A DNA stretch of 64,000 bases, taken from Globisporangium splendens. Taxonomy: Eukaryota > Oomycota > Peronosporomycetes > Pythiales > Pythiaceae. A model generated the notes under the pieces. That model saw only the letters and a program-made list of their open reading frames with translations, did not search any database and was not told the origin of the DNA. The position numbers were made by a program, and so were the translations under genes. Shown here one piece after another: positions 53,035 through 63,998 of this stretch (its first letter is position 1; each line of letters begins with the position of its first letter). The stretch lies in NCBI GenBank assembly GCA_006386115.1, contig VFIW01000008.1, positions 890,582-954,581 of the forward strand, written 5' to 3'.

Positions 53035-53559
53035 AGTCGCGAGTCGAATTATGAGGAAGGGAGGACGGCATGCGCATATTTTGTACTGGAGCGCGGCCCC
53101 TGTCTCACCATCATGAATATCCAGCATGGAGCTGCAAGTTGTGCAGAGTAGTGCCCGCATCCACCAGCCATATGGCTGAGTAAATAATCTTCACTTAGGG
53201 TATGTCCACGATTTGGAAAACAAATGAGCTGCTACCAGCCAATCGCGGTTGCCCATGTGTCATTTTAGCCACCAAAGAGTGATTGTCACTTCCTGAGACA
53301 ACCGACAACAGCAACAGAAATCATCAGAATGTTGAGGAAGTTGATTATGGCAAGTTTAGAACACCCCGCGTCTGAGATACGAGCTGTTCCTCTTTCCGAA
53401 TGATGCTGCTATTGTGTCCAAATGGGAACGATTGAGTTTTTACCTCCGTTCTCTACTTGTGGAATCGACACGTTATCGTATCGCATCATCGAGTTGCTCA
53501 TCAGTGTCAGATCACGTACCAGTGTCCTAGCAGCAGCATCAACAATTGATTGCAGGCCA
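53035..53559. other. Intergenic region, diverged duplicate of 58818-59140
   Basis: About 525 bp. Similarity to the flank of copy 2 is clear but incomplete (GAGGAAGTTGATTATGGCAAG against GCGGAAGTTGATTAGGGCAAG). No gene is supported. It contains the nitroreductase promoter side and ends at LINE F. Confidence 0.5.
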
Positions 53560-56500
53560 ATGCGTTCACGAGAACTTGCTGACGACATGGGAGAAGGATG
53601 AAAATCAATCATGCAACAGGCGCCCACTCTGCAAACTGACATCGATCAAATCCTTGATCCAGGAACAGCTATTCCTCCGTCGGACAGATTAGGCTTCCTG
53701 CTCAAACCGATCGATTCGAGTGAAATTAAACAGGCTGTGAAGGAATGCAAGAGAGGCAAAGCTCACGGTCCTGACGAACTCGGCAACGACTGGTACAGAG
53801 ACCACTGTGGCGAGATTACCGGGTTATTCGAGCGACTTTTCAACTTGTGGATACCCGAATGCGTTCTACCAAGTTCGTTCAGTGAAGCCCATATTCACTG
53901 CATAAAAAGTCCGTCTCTGCTGCATCGCCGCTGGACTACAGGCCAATCGCACTCCTCAACTCTGATTACAAAATATTCACACGGATATTTGCAACCAGAT
54001 TACGAACTGTGCTCCCTTGGCTTATCCATCACATGCAAGCTGGTTTCGTTCCAGGGCGAGCAATCCCGACTACGATCGATGTGTTATTGGCTGCGCAACA
54101 GCGGGCCACGAGCGACCCCGCCATGTCCGGAGCGATCGCGTTGCTCCTTGATTTTGCTAAAGCCTATGATTCACTCGATCGCAGCTTTCTGGCACAAGCG
54201 CTCCAGCATCTTGGGTTCCCATTGAAGTTCGTACACTTAGTGAAGGTGTTACACTCTCAAACCACGTACAAGTTCATTGTCAACGGTTTCCTGTCGAGAA
54301 AGTACAACGTAACATCTGGAATTCGTCAAGGATGTCCGCTGGCCCCTCTTCTCTTCATCTTGGCGTTAGAGGTTCTTTATCGGAAAATCGAAGCGAGTGA
54401 CGAAATGCACGGCGTTGAACTCCAGGCAGCAGGATGCGCAACTGAGGTCAGACTTGGAGGATACGCAGACGACACGACCATTTATCTTAGCGATCCCAAT
54501 GATATTAATGCCGTGTTTGCAATCCTGGACAAATATGGAGCAGCTTCTGGGCTTCGAGTCAATCGGCACAAATCTGCAGTATTACCGCTGAACAAGGAAT
54601 ACAACTCCACCGAAGAGTCAGTCAGTGACATTCATGTGCTACAACGTGAGGAACATTGCCGCTACCTCGGCATCCAAGTCGGACAAACGCCTTCGAATGC
54701 AATTAACTGGTCCAAGTGTATCCAAGCCTTACGTGTCAGACTTCGACTTGCGCGTCTCAAAACTCACTCTGTCGCCCAACGCGCAGCAATTGCCAGTGCC
54801 GTCATCATACCCAAAGTGCTTTACGTGGCCAGGCACTCCTGACCCTCTACGGCTATTGTCAATCAGCTACACGACCTAGTGAAACAATTTGTCTGGGGCT
54901 CAAGGAATGGTAAGCCTGCGAAACCGTGGATGAAGGAAGAACAAGCCGAACTCAAAAAAAATGAATGGAGGCTTGTCAGTACCCAACATCAGAACTGAAC
55001 TGATGACGATGAGTGCCACAGCAGTCTCCAAATGGGCAATCACTACCTCTCACATCGATCAGGTCATCTGGGAAATCTTGCTGCACAACACAAGGGCTTC
55101 TTCGACGTACATCACGCCGCTCGATGCAATCCCAAGGCGGCCACCCCAGCTTCGTGATAACATGTGGACAACTGGTGCAGCATTATGTGCGTCGCTCCAT
55201 TCTCGACCCTATGAGCCCAGAGAACGTGATAATGTACGTTGGTGTTACGAGCACTTTAAGTCGACAATTGTGCAGACTCAATGGGACGGCGATGTGTTCC
55301 AGATCGACCTCAGCTCTAAAATGTCTGACAGGCTTCCAGGTATCATCGCTGAAGGACGAAGGCTACGTGGGACATTCTGTGCAGAATGGCTGCCATACAT
55401 GACCTCGACTGCAGATGGGTGGCTTCTTGATTCCAACGGCTCCCCTTACAAGCTTGCTCACACATCATTATCAGTTGGAACAACACAACTGGGCGACATA
55501 CTTCGATGGGAGTGGATAAGACCAGGAGTGCTTAACTTCATCCCAACATGTGGGATCTCCGGATTCTCCCGGCCGTCTATTCGAGCGCTCGAGCGGTTAT
55601 GTGCTACGTTGGTATCCAACTTCCCACAGCTTCTGTATCGACCACAGCAAACAAATGTGCTTCGGCCGTACAACGGACAACGTCATTATAACCACGAATG
55701 GCATCTGCACACCAGTGAAGCAACTCGGACCCACGTCGACACGACCCTAGTCAAAGCTACGCATACAGTTCACTCCGCAATGGACTGTGACGTCATGGCA
55801 ACAAGAGACTTGAACGGGCAGAAGGTGTCGTTCCATGCACATCCACTTTTCACAAGAATCGTGCAACTATGGGGTGGCAACGGACGATACAATACGGCCA
55901 GATCTTTCTATCGGCAACAAGTTGCAGCAACGAGGACACAAATTGGCAAAGATACTCGAGATGCAGCAGTCAACAAAGCTGTCCATACAGCAGGATCTCT
56001 GTGGCCAGGACTACAATTAATCCAATGGAGCGAATTACACAACATCCAAGGGATTACTGCTTATACGGCTCAGACTCTTCTCCGGCTGAAAGCCAACCGA
56101 CTCTCCATGTGGAACTATGAGAAAGCTGATCTATCCTGCTCGAATCCCGAATGCTCCCAAGTTGTCCAATCTTCTGTTCAACATCTATTCTGGGAGTGTC
56201 CGAAAGCCAAACTCGTGTGGAACTACTTTTATGTGCTATGGGCGAAGATCGGAATCACTCCTGGCCACGACCCCGCAATCTGGATCTTCAGTCTGGATCT
56301 ACCAGATACTCCAAGGCATGCATGGACCACGATCAAGAGACACATTATCGGACACAAGTGCTCCACTGAACATCTCCAAGATCATCTCTATTCCGTCGCA
56401 CACATGCTGTGGCGATATATGAGCGCGTCGCTCATACAGATCATTTGGTGTGCGCATCTGCGACGCATGGATTCGGATCCAATCGAATCGACTGCTGAGA

Positions 56501-57405
56501 TGGCGATCATGATGACCAGATTAGAGGCAGGAATGCGAAACCTCACACGACTCGCTGAAGCGCAAGTTGGAGACTCGGACGGTCACACGGTTGCAGCAGT
56601 TCTCAAGGCATATGTCGACTGCTTTCTCAGCCAAACCGACGCCATCCCCTTGACTTCAAATGGTACTCGCGGCGTTTACCTGTTGTTTTTCGATGGTGGA
56701 TCACGCGGCAATCCAGGACCAGGAGGGACTGGATCCATTACCGTGCGTGTCCATGAAAACTCGCACAAAGCCAGTTTAATTTGGGTCGCCAGCATGGCAT
56801 ATAGCAGGAAGGACACGACCAACAACTTTGCCGAGTACTGGGGTCTCATACATGGACTCCGAGAAGCCCAACGCAGTCACTTCGAACCGCTGTACGTGAT
56901 TGGAGACAGTGCACTCATTATCTCCCAACAGCGAATGCATCGGTCCCCTCGACAGCACCGATTGACACGTTTATACTAGACAAGTCGACGACTCGCGGAT
57001 TGCATCGACATCCGAGGATGGTACCATCACTACCGTGCCTTCAACAAGATGGCGGACTCAGCCGCCAACCTAGCCATGGACACCAGAACCTCAACGCAGG
57101 TCCACTTCCCAACTCAAAGAGCTGCTTGCAACAATCTCACCCAGGATCTTGACAACGACGTCATGCATTGGCTTATGCGAAGTTCGGAAGACCCAAGGTC
57201 ATTGGCCAACACAAGGCAGCCTCACATAGGACCAAGAGAACATGCCATCCTGGTCAAAGATTATTTAGCATTCAGAAGTGATCTATTGCAATCCGCGCTG
57301 TAGACACATTTACACTCCTGTATGAAATTCGCAATGAAGAATAGGTAGGAGAATGGATATTGTAGGTCACGAAGATGAACCTAAATATACCTCACCTTAT
57401 AAAGA
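53560..57405 (+). mobile_element. LINE copy F: 5'-truncated, plus strand, inactivated
   Basis: Starts in the linker before RT (ATGCGTTCACGAGAAC) and ends with TATAAAGA after the family's 3' UTR. It carries RT (YADDTTIYLSD), the zinc block (CSNPECSQ, HLFWECPKAK) and RNase H (LLFFDGGSRGNPGPGG). Defects: one A lost near 53903 (AAAAAG against AAAAAAG), a TGG-to-TGA stop near 54841, an 8-A run near 54953-54960, and a TAG at 56977. No obvious target duplication. It separates the two nitroreductase genes. Confidence 0.9.
54961..56979 (+). pseudogene. LINE F ORF2 C-terminal part
   Basis: 672 codons from MNGGLSVPNIRTELM through the zinc block into RNase H (FAEYWGLIHG, VIGDSALI). It ends at a premature TAG in HRLTRLY, where other copies read on through YQTSRRLADC. 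The remainder (57049-57303) is still in frame with the RNase H end. Confidence 0.85.
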
Positions 57406-57634
57406 GTAGTGTGCGTGTCCATATGCTGCGCTGCAGGACTCGATACATCACTACAAAGAATCCTTGAACGCACGCAATCATGAAGTGGTTGTCGATGCGA
57501 CTCTGGCAAGGAACGGCGCATTTTGCTCCGTCGGGAACTGCGCACACACCCTTTTCAAATATCTGTGTGATCTGAGTCAAATTCGGAAAGCAGTATTTTT
57601 TTCTGTTTGACACATTGTTACTTTTTATTCAATA

Positions 57635-58817
57635 TACAAGATGAACGACTCGGCGGATGAATGTACTCAACCAGTGCTCCTGCCTGACTCATGTCTGACT
57701 CACGTAGCTTTGCGTCTTATTGGTGTGAAATTAAACTGGTCTCTTTTGGTCTCTCTCAACCTATATCTTTCTGCTAGGACACTTGACTGCGATATGTAAA
57801 AGTTCAGGTGCTTGCTTCCTTACGCTTCAAAAAGCTTCTCAGCTGACTGGCCAAACATGCCGTCAAAGAAAACCTGCGTCGGGGCGAGGCGAGGGGTAGC
57901 AGTCTTGCGCTCAGTCCCTGGCTTTGGGTACCCACAACTGATCACAACGGGCACCGAGTACCGGTCTGGGATCCCCAGCACCGACTTCAAGTGCGCTTCA
58001 TCAAAGCCCTCCATAGTGCAAGTCGAGAGGCCACTTGCTTGAGCGGCATACAGGAACGTCGTCGCAGCGAAGATCGTCTGCTTGTACGACCACGCATAAG
58101 TTGGCTCATCCGGTGAATTGGTGGAGTCGGCAGTGAGTCCCTCGCCTGAGAAGCGGCTCAAGGCATGCGTCATGTGCTCGATCTCTGCTGCGGTCGCGCC
58201 ATGGCCGAGCTTCATCTCTTGGATCAGCGGCACACGGTGACTTGGTTCTGTTATCAAACCGTAAAGACTAAGTATGTTAGCAAGGCATGCGCGTAAATAA
58301 ATAAACAAAAATAAAAAAACGTGAGTGAATCGGCATGCATACGTACGCAGATCCGCTGCGAACACGACGGTCACCGGCGCTTCCTTGACTTTGCGTCCAT
58401 TGGTATCAAGCATCGCCTCTGCGAGCTTCTCACGACCGGTCTGATCGCGCACCACGACGCACGCATACGGCTGCATGTTCATGGCTGATGGTGCGCGCTG
58501 CATCATGGTAAAAAGTCAAACATATGGTTAGATACAATACACGCGCTTGAGCTAACTACATATTTTCTTGCAAAACCTTACCTGGGTCAAGCGAAGCACT
58601 TCCGCGAGAAGCGCGTCGGGGACGGGGTCTGCCGAAAAGAACCGCACGGTGGAGCGGTCCGAGATCGCTTTCCGCAGCAATTGTTGCGCCGCCGCCACCT
58701 CGCTAGCGTCGTGATTCGGAGCGCCAGTAGCAGCAGCAATCGAAGTTGAATCGAGCTGTTGGATCATATTTGATGGGCGGGTCGAAAGTTGGTTGATGGC
58801 TGGACGAGTGCTTCTGA
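57635..58817. repeat. Near-identical duplicated segment, copy 2
   Basis: Partner of 51852-53034. Differences noticed: G for A near 57655, C for T in intron 1 near 58571, G for A near 58798. Confidence 0.9.
57820..58767 (-). CDS. Nitroreductase-family flavoenzyme, copy 2
   Basis: Exons 58767-58582, 58497-58347 and 58247-57820 encode the same 254-residue protein as the gene at 52037-52984; I found no coding difference downstream of the ATG. Splice sites and introns are also the same apart from one base. The promoter side differs beyond about 58817, so regulation may differ between the two genes. Function as for copy 1: an FMN-dependent NAD(P)H oxidoreductase, substrate unknown. Confidence 0.85.
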
Positions 58818-59466
58818 AGACGCAAATTGAAATGTGTGAGGACGGAACGCATGGCTGGCACTGGAGCACAGCCCTTGACTCACAAGCTCACCATCAGTTT
58901 GAGAATCCAGTTGCAGCTCCCTCTTCTATTACGCCCACACTCATTAGCCAGATGGCTGAGCCAGGTGTGGAGGGGGTACACTTGAATAACCTTCAGTTGT
59001 GCGTCACTGTGTGAAAACCAAATGAGCCAGCCGATCGCGTTTGCCCATTCGCCGCCCAAGAGTGATCGCCACTCCGTGAGACAGAAATCGTCAGGACGTT
59101 GCGGAAGTTGATTAGGGCAAGTTTAGTACACCCCCACGTCAAGCTGCTCTACTGGCGAAATCAACCCACGATCGTAGGCTTGAGGAAGCTGATTATGGCC
59201 ACTTTGGGGTTGTTTACACTAGGACGTATAGTTCTGGCATGCACGGTACTTCTTCGTGTCTCATCGTGTGTCACACCACAAAGGCAACTTGCTCCGGAAT
59301 GATGATCACAGAGAATGATCTAGAACAGGTTGAAGCAGAGGAGATTCTAGAACCAGAGATCGTAGAGTAACGCCAGCAGGAAGTTCACACAGTACGAACT
59401 AATTCACTTTCCATTTTGCACTGCGAAGATCAAGACCACATCGAGAGACAAGCATTAGTTATAGCT
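58818..59466. other. Intergenic region before gypsy 2
   Basis: About 650 bp. The first half is the diverged duplicate of 53035-53370; the second half has no gene or recognisable repeat. It ends at the LTR, with TAGCT (59462-59466) as the candidate target duplication whose partner would lie outside the window. Confidence 0.45.
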
Positions 59467-60182
59467 TGTAACGGGAATCCCCGTTACACGGCGTACACGT
59501 GCGTTGAGGAAGCGCAGGTGAGAGGAAGGGCATAGCGGTAACGCCGTGTCCAAAAGAAGGAAGGGAGCTTTGCGCGATAACGTGCAAAAAGTGAAGTGAA
59601 TTGAAATCTTAAGGTTTGAAACGCAAATCTGATGGGTTGTTCCTACGGTGTCTTCGATTGGTAGATAGTCGGGTGTCCAATCCGACTATCATCCAATGAG
59701 ATTAAACTTCAATGGAGTATTCTTATTGGCTAAAAATGCAACTGGCTACATACAGTGTTGATGGGTTAACGGGTGGGTTTATAGAGAGTGGTGAAACCCG
59801 TGTGGGTATGTGTAAAAGGCTATCCGAGACAGCCTCAAACACAGCAGGCACGCTCGCGTTTGAGAGGAAGACTTGAAAGGAACTTGGCAAAAATGCAACT
59901 GAATTGAAATGAGCTTATGGTTCCTGACAATACATATAAAACACCACTAGGACTCCTAGAGGTTTTATAACTAAAACCTAAACATACACAATAAAACCTA
60001 TAAATCTGATATATAAAACCTTGGGTACACTGAGGTTGAACCTACGGGATCTTCGAGAAGCTTGAACTTCAAGTCTTGTATAAAATACCTGCAAAGTGAT
60101 TGGCTCGCGCCACTCACTCCAGGTGGCAGAGACACGTCGGTCTCGTCGCCAGTCCAGTTTCCCAAGCAGGAACCATCACTCA

Positions 60183-60258
60183 GTACTTGATTAGTACATG
60201 GATGTCATCACTCTGTACTGATTAGTACATGAGAACAACATTCTGCACTGATCAGCAC
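60183..60258. repeat. Three imperfect ~31-bp repeats with palindromic cores in LTR 2
   Basis: GTACTTGATTAGTAC (60183), GTACTGATTAGTAC (60215) and GCACTGATCAGCAC (about 60245) recur about every 31 bp, each a near-palindrome. They lie in the U3 part of the LTR, where repeated enhancer elements are common. Confidence 0.65.
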
Positions 60259-60269
60259 AGAGAACACTC

Positions 60270-60292
60270 GTGACGTCATCGAATGACGTCAC
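60270..60292. promoter_or_regulatory. Paired CRE-like bZIP sites in LTR 2
   Basis: GTGACGTCAT and ATGACGTCAC form a perfect inverted repeat with a 3-base loop and contain two TGACGTCA palindromes, the classic ATF/CREB bZIP site. They lie about 140-160 bp into U3, suitable for an enhancer. Function is inferred from the motif. Confidence 0.5.
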
Positions 60293-60503
60293 ACGTGCAT
60301 GTGGGGACTGTCTTACTGTAATCCCTTTGTTATTTGTGTCTCCACAATGCACGCTGAAGGTGGTGTGTGACACACTAGATCTGGGGCAGATCCACCTTCA
60401 TGTAATGGCTGGTTATGGCCCATTACATCATCCCCTCCTTAAAGTCACAAGTACCTTGCGTACCATTGCAGACCTTTCGGAGCAGTTCACTTTGCAATTG
60501 GCA

Positions 60504-61571
60504 ATGAAGCGACCAAGTTACCAAGTGAACCGTGAAGAACGTCCGTCGTCCAAGCGACAGCAGACAGCTTCAGAACTCTTCGACATCTCTCCCATTCTGA
60601 AGAAGAAGGGGGATCTCGAGTTCTACAAGGAGCGGTTCTTCAGTTGGCGTCGGATCAACGATCGTGATGATCCGAACCAACACATCGCAGCCCAGAGAGA
60701 CTCATGGCGAACATTTGTTCGTCTTGAGAATGAGAACAAGATGGAGCTTCTTCTTCGTCGTGGCAATGCTCGTGCCGAAAGAAGAACTCCCGCTGACGAT
60801 GGAGCGAACCGTAGCTCTGGTCGTCGTAGTGTCGCCCCTGGTGGTGCTACAAGCAGTTCTCATAGCTGCGGACCACGTCGGGAACATCAGACTTCAATGT
60901 CTGACGAGGCTCCCACGTGTCCGAGCTCGGTGGATATCCACGCCACCGAACTCTGTAGAAGCGTTGATGGTTCAACTGCTTCTTTTCTCGACGATGAGTC
61001 GGTCGATCTTCATGATCAACAATCGACTCAACCACCCAGCGATGCTCTCCCTGAGAGTCTAATAACGGGGGTGGGGCTGAACGAGAAAACGATTGAGCGA
61101 CTCTGGAAGTGGAAGAGTACTCACCGTGGGTAAATCGAGGCATTGCAGCAGCGTTGTTCGACGCTTGAGGAACGCTGCGAGAGTCTCGAGAACCTTGTCG
61201 CCGATCACGAGTCGAAGATCGACGATCTGACAGAAGGTTCTGTCCAGTGTTCGGCTTTGGAGTCCCGTTACGAGGAACGGTTCCAACAGGTTCAGGACGA
61301 ACTTGTTCGACTCCGGAAGAACGAGAAGTCTCGTGAGTTGGCTCACGATCGCCTTTTGCGCTCTGCGGAAGAGGCAGGTTCGGCACTCGAGGTACTTCGT
61401 GGTGAGTACCATTCTCGTCTTCAAGCGTTGGAAGCAGTGAAGGACCAATCCTTCGACGTCCTGCAACTCCTGTACGCCGAGAAGAATCTCCAGAGCGATG
61501 AGCTGTTTGCTCTTCGCAACCAAGTGGAGAAGCTTCACGATCAGCTCGATCGTTTGCGGAAGATCTCGTAG
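60504..61571 (+). other. Antisense open frame (aORF) of gypsy 2, with one stop
   Basis: On the plus strand, antisense to pol, one frame runs from ATG 60504 (MKRPSYQVNREERPSSKRQQ) to 61571, broken only by TAA at 61131. The first part has a basic N-terminus, FYKERFFSWRRINDRDDPNQ, then a Ser/Thr-rich region. The second part is strongly coiled-coil (TLEERCESLENLVADHESKI, ELVRLRKNEKSRELAHDRLL, LFALRNQVEKLHDQLDRLRK). The stop at 61571 coincides with the end of the integrase GPF region on the other strand. The opposite pol linker looks disordered. It may be a genuine second protein of the element, or chance; the composition argues for coding. Confidence 0.45.
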
Positions 61572-63537
61572 GATCCGCAGATCCACTTGGAAGGTAAGGC
61601 TTCAGTCTACCCACATAAAATGTCGGGTGTAGACGCATGCGCGTAGGTATGTCTAGCGTGTAGGCATCACCATTGCATTTCACTACCTTGAACGGTCCGA
61701 TGAACCTTGGCAGAAGCTTGGAGCTTCCCAAGTTGGACACTGCATGTTCAGGCAGGTTCGCCGTGCTAAGTAATACAAGATCATTGATCTTATACACTTG
61801 CTTGTTCTTCCTTCCGCTCTTGTCTGCTTGCTCCTTTTGCAGATCCTGAGCCTTCGCGATTGCGTCTCGAACAAACCTCACAACGGCTTGTCTCCTCACA
61901 ACAAAGTCATCGACTTGCTGTTCCTCACGACTAGTGATGTCGTTGAGGGTTTTCATCGAGTCAAAATTGGCTTTTAACTCGGCAACAGCATTCAGGTCAT
62001 ACGACGACTGCGGCTTATTGCCTTTAGCCGCAGTCCCTCCCCCACTTAAGGTAGAGACCTCACCCATTATGGAAGCAGGCACTCGAGGGTGAATGCCGTA
62101 GTTCACATAAAATGGAGAGTGACCTGTCGAGACATGCGTGGAGTTGTTCAACGCAAACTCGGCAAGAGGGAGATAGTCGCTCCACTCTTTGAAAGACGTT
62201 GCGTAGCTGCGCAACACGTCTTCAAGGACACGATTCACTCGCTCTGTTTGACCGTCCGTTTCAGGGTGTGCCGCTGTTGACATGGACAACTTGGTGTCCA
62301 GAAGTCCGAACAGTGCACGACAGAACTTGGACGTGAAACGGGTGTCACGGTCAGACACGATCTCGACTGGTAGTCCGTGCAGACGGAATACGACGTCTAC
62401 AAAGACCTTGGCAGTCTTTTCCGCTGAGATCTTGTCCGAAACAGGCGCAAGATGGACCATCTTGCTGAATCGGTCCACAAACACAAGGATGCCATTGCGT
62501 CCATGTGTGTCTCTTGGAAGTCCGAATATGAAATCCATACTCACAGACTTCCAACTGTCCGATGGGACAGCCAATGAACGAAGGGGTGCCTGCGTGGAAC
62601 CAGAAGGTTTCACTCGTTGGCAGATCTCGCAAGTCCTCACATACTTGCGCACCCACTTGTACATGTGTGGCCAGTAGTAATCTCGAGACAAGTTGAGAAA
62701 CGTTTTCTCACGTCCGAGATGGCCACCAGAAGGACTGTCATGGTACTCATACAAGAGTCGATGACGCAGACCTTCGTCGTTGGGAACAACAACCCTTGCT
62801 GTGTCCCCTTGTTCGACCGCATAGTACAACAACCCATTGTGTACTCGGAAGCGGTGAACTCGCGATCTTGTGCGCGACGGAAGACCTTGCAGTGCTTTGT
62901 CCGAAGGGTCCTTGAAATACTTCAACAAGTCCTGACATGTTTCGTCAGACTTGTACCCTTCGATAATGTCTTCTCGCACTGTAGTCGTTGCTTGCACCAC
63001 GATCGCTTGAACATCTTCACAGAGTCGACACGCTCCGTCCGTGTCTTCACTCTTGGTCTTCGGATCGTAATCCGGACGTCTTGACAGCGCATCAGCTAAG
63101 ATGTTCGTCTTGCCTGGCTTGTAGTGTACAACAAAGTTGTACTCTGCAAAGAAGGAGAACCATCTCGCCATTCTTTGCGACAAATGAGGAGTCTTCACTG
63201 CCGTACGCAGAGATGCGTGATCAGTGTAAATAGCAAAGCGCTCCTCGCCAAGCAGATACACACGGAACTTGACCAAAGAATACTTCATCGCCAGAAGTTC
63301 CTTGTCATGAACTGGGTAGTTCCGTTCTGCGGGTCGGAGTTGCCGTGACTGATACGACACAACTCGCTCGTGACCCTCATCGTCGTGTTGCATCAATGCG
63401 CAACCGATGGCATAGTCGCTCGCATCGCAGACGACGTGGAACGGCTTGTCGTGGTTTGGCAGAGCCAACACAGGAGCTTCTCGAAGACTCCTCTTGACTC
63501 TTCGAACGCCGTCTGATGATCTTTCGACCGCTTCCAC
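60847..63537 (-). pseudogene. Gypsy 2 pol: RNase H, integrase and chromodomain
   Basis: 896 codons. RNase H (FHVVCDASDYAIGCALMQ, DHASLRTAVKT), integrase zinc finger (GGHLGREKTFLNLSRDYYWP, CEICQRVK), DDE core (VSMDFIFGLP, IVSDRDTRFTSKF, TDGQTERVNRVLED), GPF/Y region (LLPRFIGPFKVVKC) ending at RLKPYLPSG. A disordered linker of about 170 residues follows, then a chromodomain (FYRVRWRGYPPSSDTWEPRQ). The RT part lies in another frame to the right because of a 1-nt deletion near 63500, so as read the polyprotein is broken. Confidence 0.9.
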
Positions 63538-63998
63538 TCAACGTCTTTCTTCAAGAGCTGTGTGAGGGGTTGCACCAACGCTGCATAATTGCGCGTGTAC
63601 TTGTGCAAGTAGTTGGCTAGACCCAACCATTGTCGCAGCTGTTTGACGTTCTTTGGCACTGGCCAATCGTCAATAGCTTTGGCCTTCTCCGGATCGACCC
63701 GAACACCGCTCTTGCCCACAAAACAACCGAGAACAGGGATCTCGGGGGCGAAGAACATGCACTTCTTCAAGTTTGCGTAGAGTTTATTCTCACGCATGAC
63801 CTGGAAAACTTGACGAAGATGATCGAGATGAACATCGACATCAGACTTCCCATTCGTGGCCTTACTATGAACGAAAATATCGTCAAAGTAACTTGGTGCA
63901 AATGTTCGCAGAGGACGAAGAACGTTCGTGACGATTCGATTGAAGGTCGCAGGAGCATTCTTCAGTCCCTGTGGCATCACTAACCATTCCCACAGCAT
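63393..63998 (-). pseudogene. Gypsy 2 pol: C-terminal part of reverse transcriptase
   Basis: Begins inside RT at the window edge: LVMPQGLKNAPATFNRIV, SYFDDIFVHS (the YFDD catalytic box), then VLGCFVGKSGVRVDPEKAKA and LRQWLGLANYLHKYT. It reads EWKRSKDHQTAFEE and then goes out of frame. The continuing KRSLREAPVLALPNHDK is in the frame of 63537-60847. Confidence 0.9.

Larger units (their letters stand above)
59467..60427 (-). repeat. 3' LTR of gypsy element 2
   Basis: 961 bp with TGTAA...TTACA ends. On the element's strand it starts TGTAATGG (60427) and ends CCGTTACA (59467). The adjacent bases 60428-60445 form, on the minus strand, a polypurine tract (AAGGAGGGGATGA), which fixes the boundary. 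Both termini are short hairpins: TGTAACGGG/CCCGTTACA at 59467-59488 and TGTAATGG/CCATTACA at 60401-60427. The other LTR lies beyond the window. Confidence 0.8.

Noticed and set aside
60183..60292. Palindromic repeats as a CRISPR-like array
   Set aside because: Eukaryotic LTR context, only three units, imperfect and closely spaced; better explained as LTR enhancer repeats.
61115..61150. Mini-intron removing the TAA in the gypsy 2 antisense frame
   Set aside because: The GTAAATCG...TTGCAG stretch is only about 20 bases, too short for splicing.
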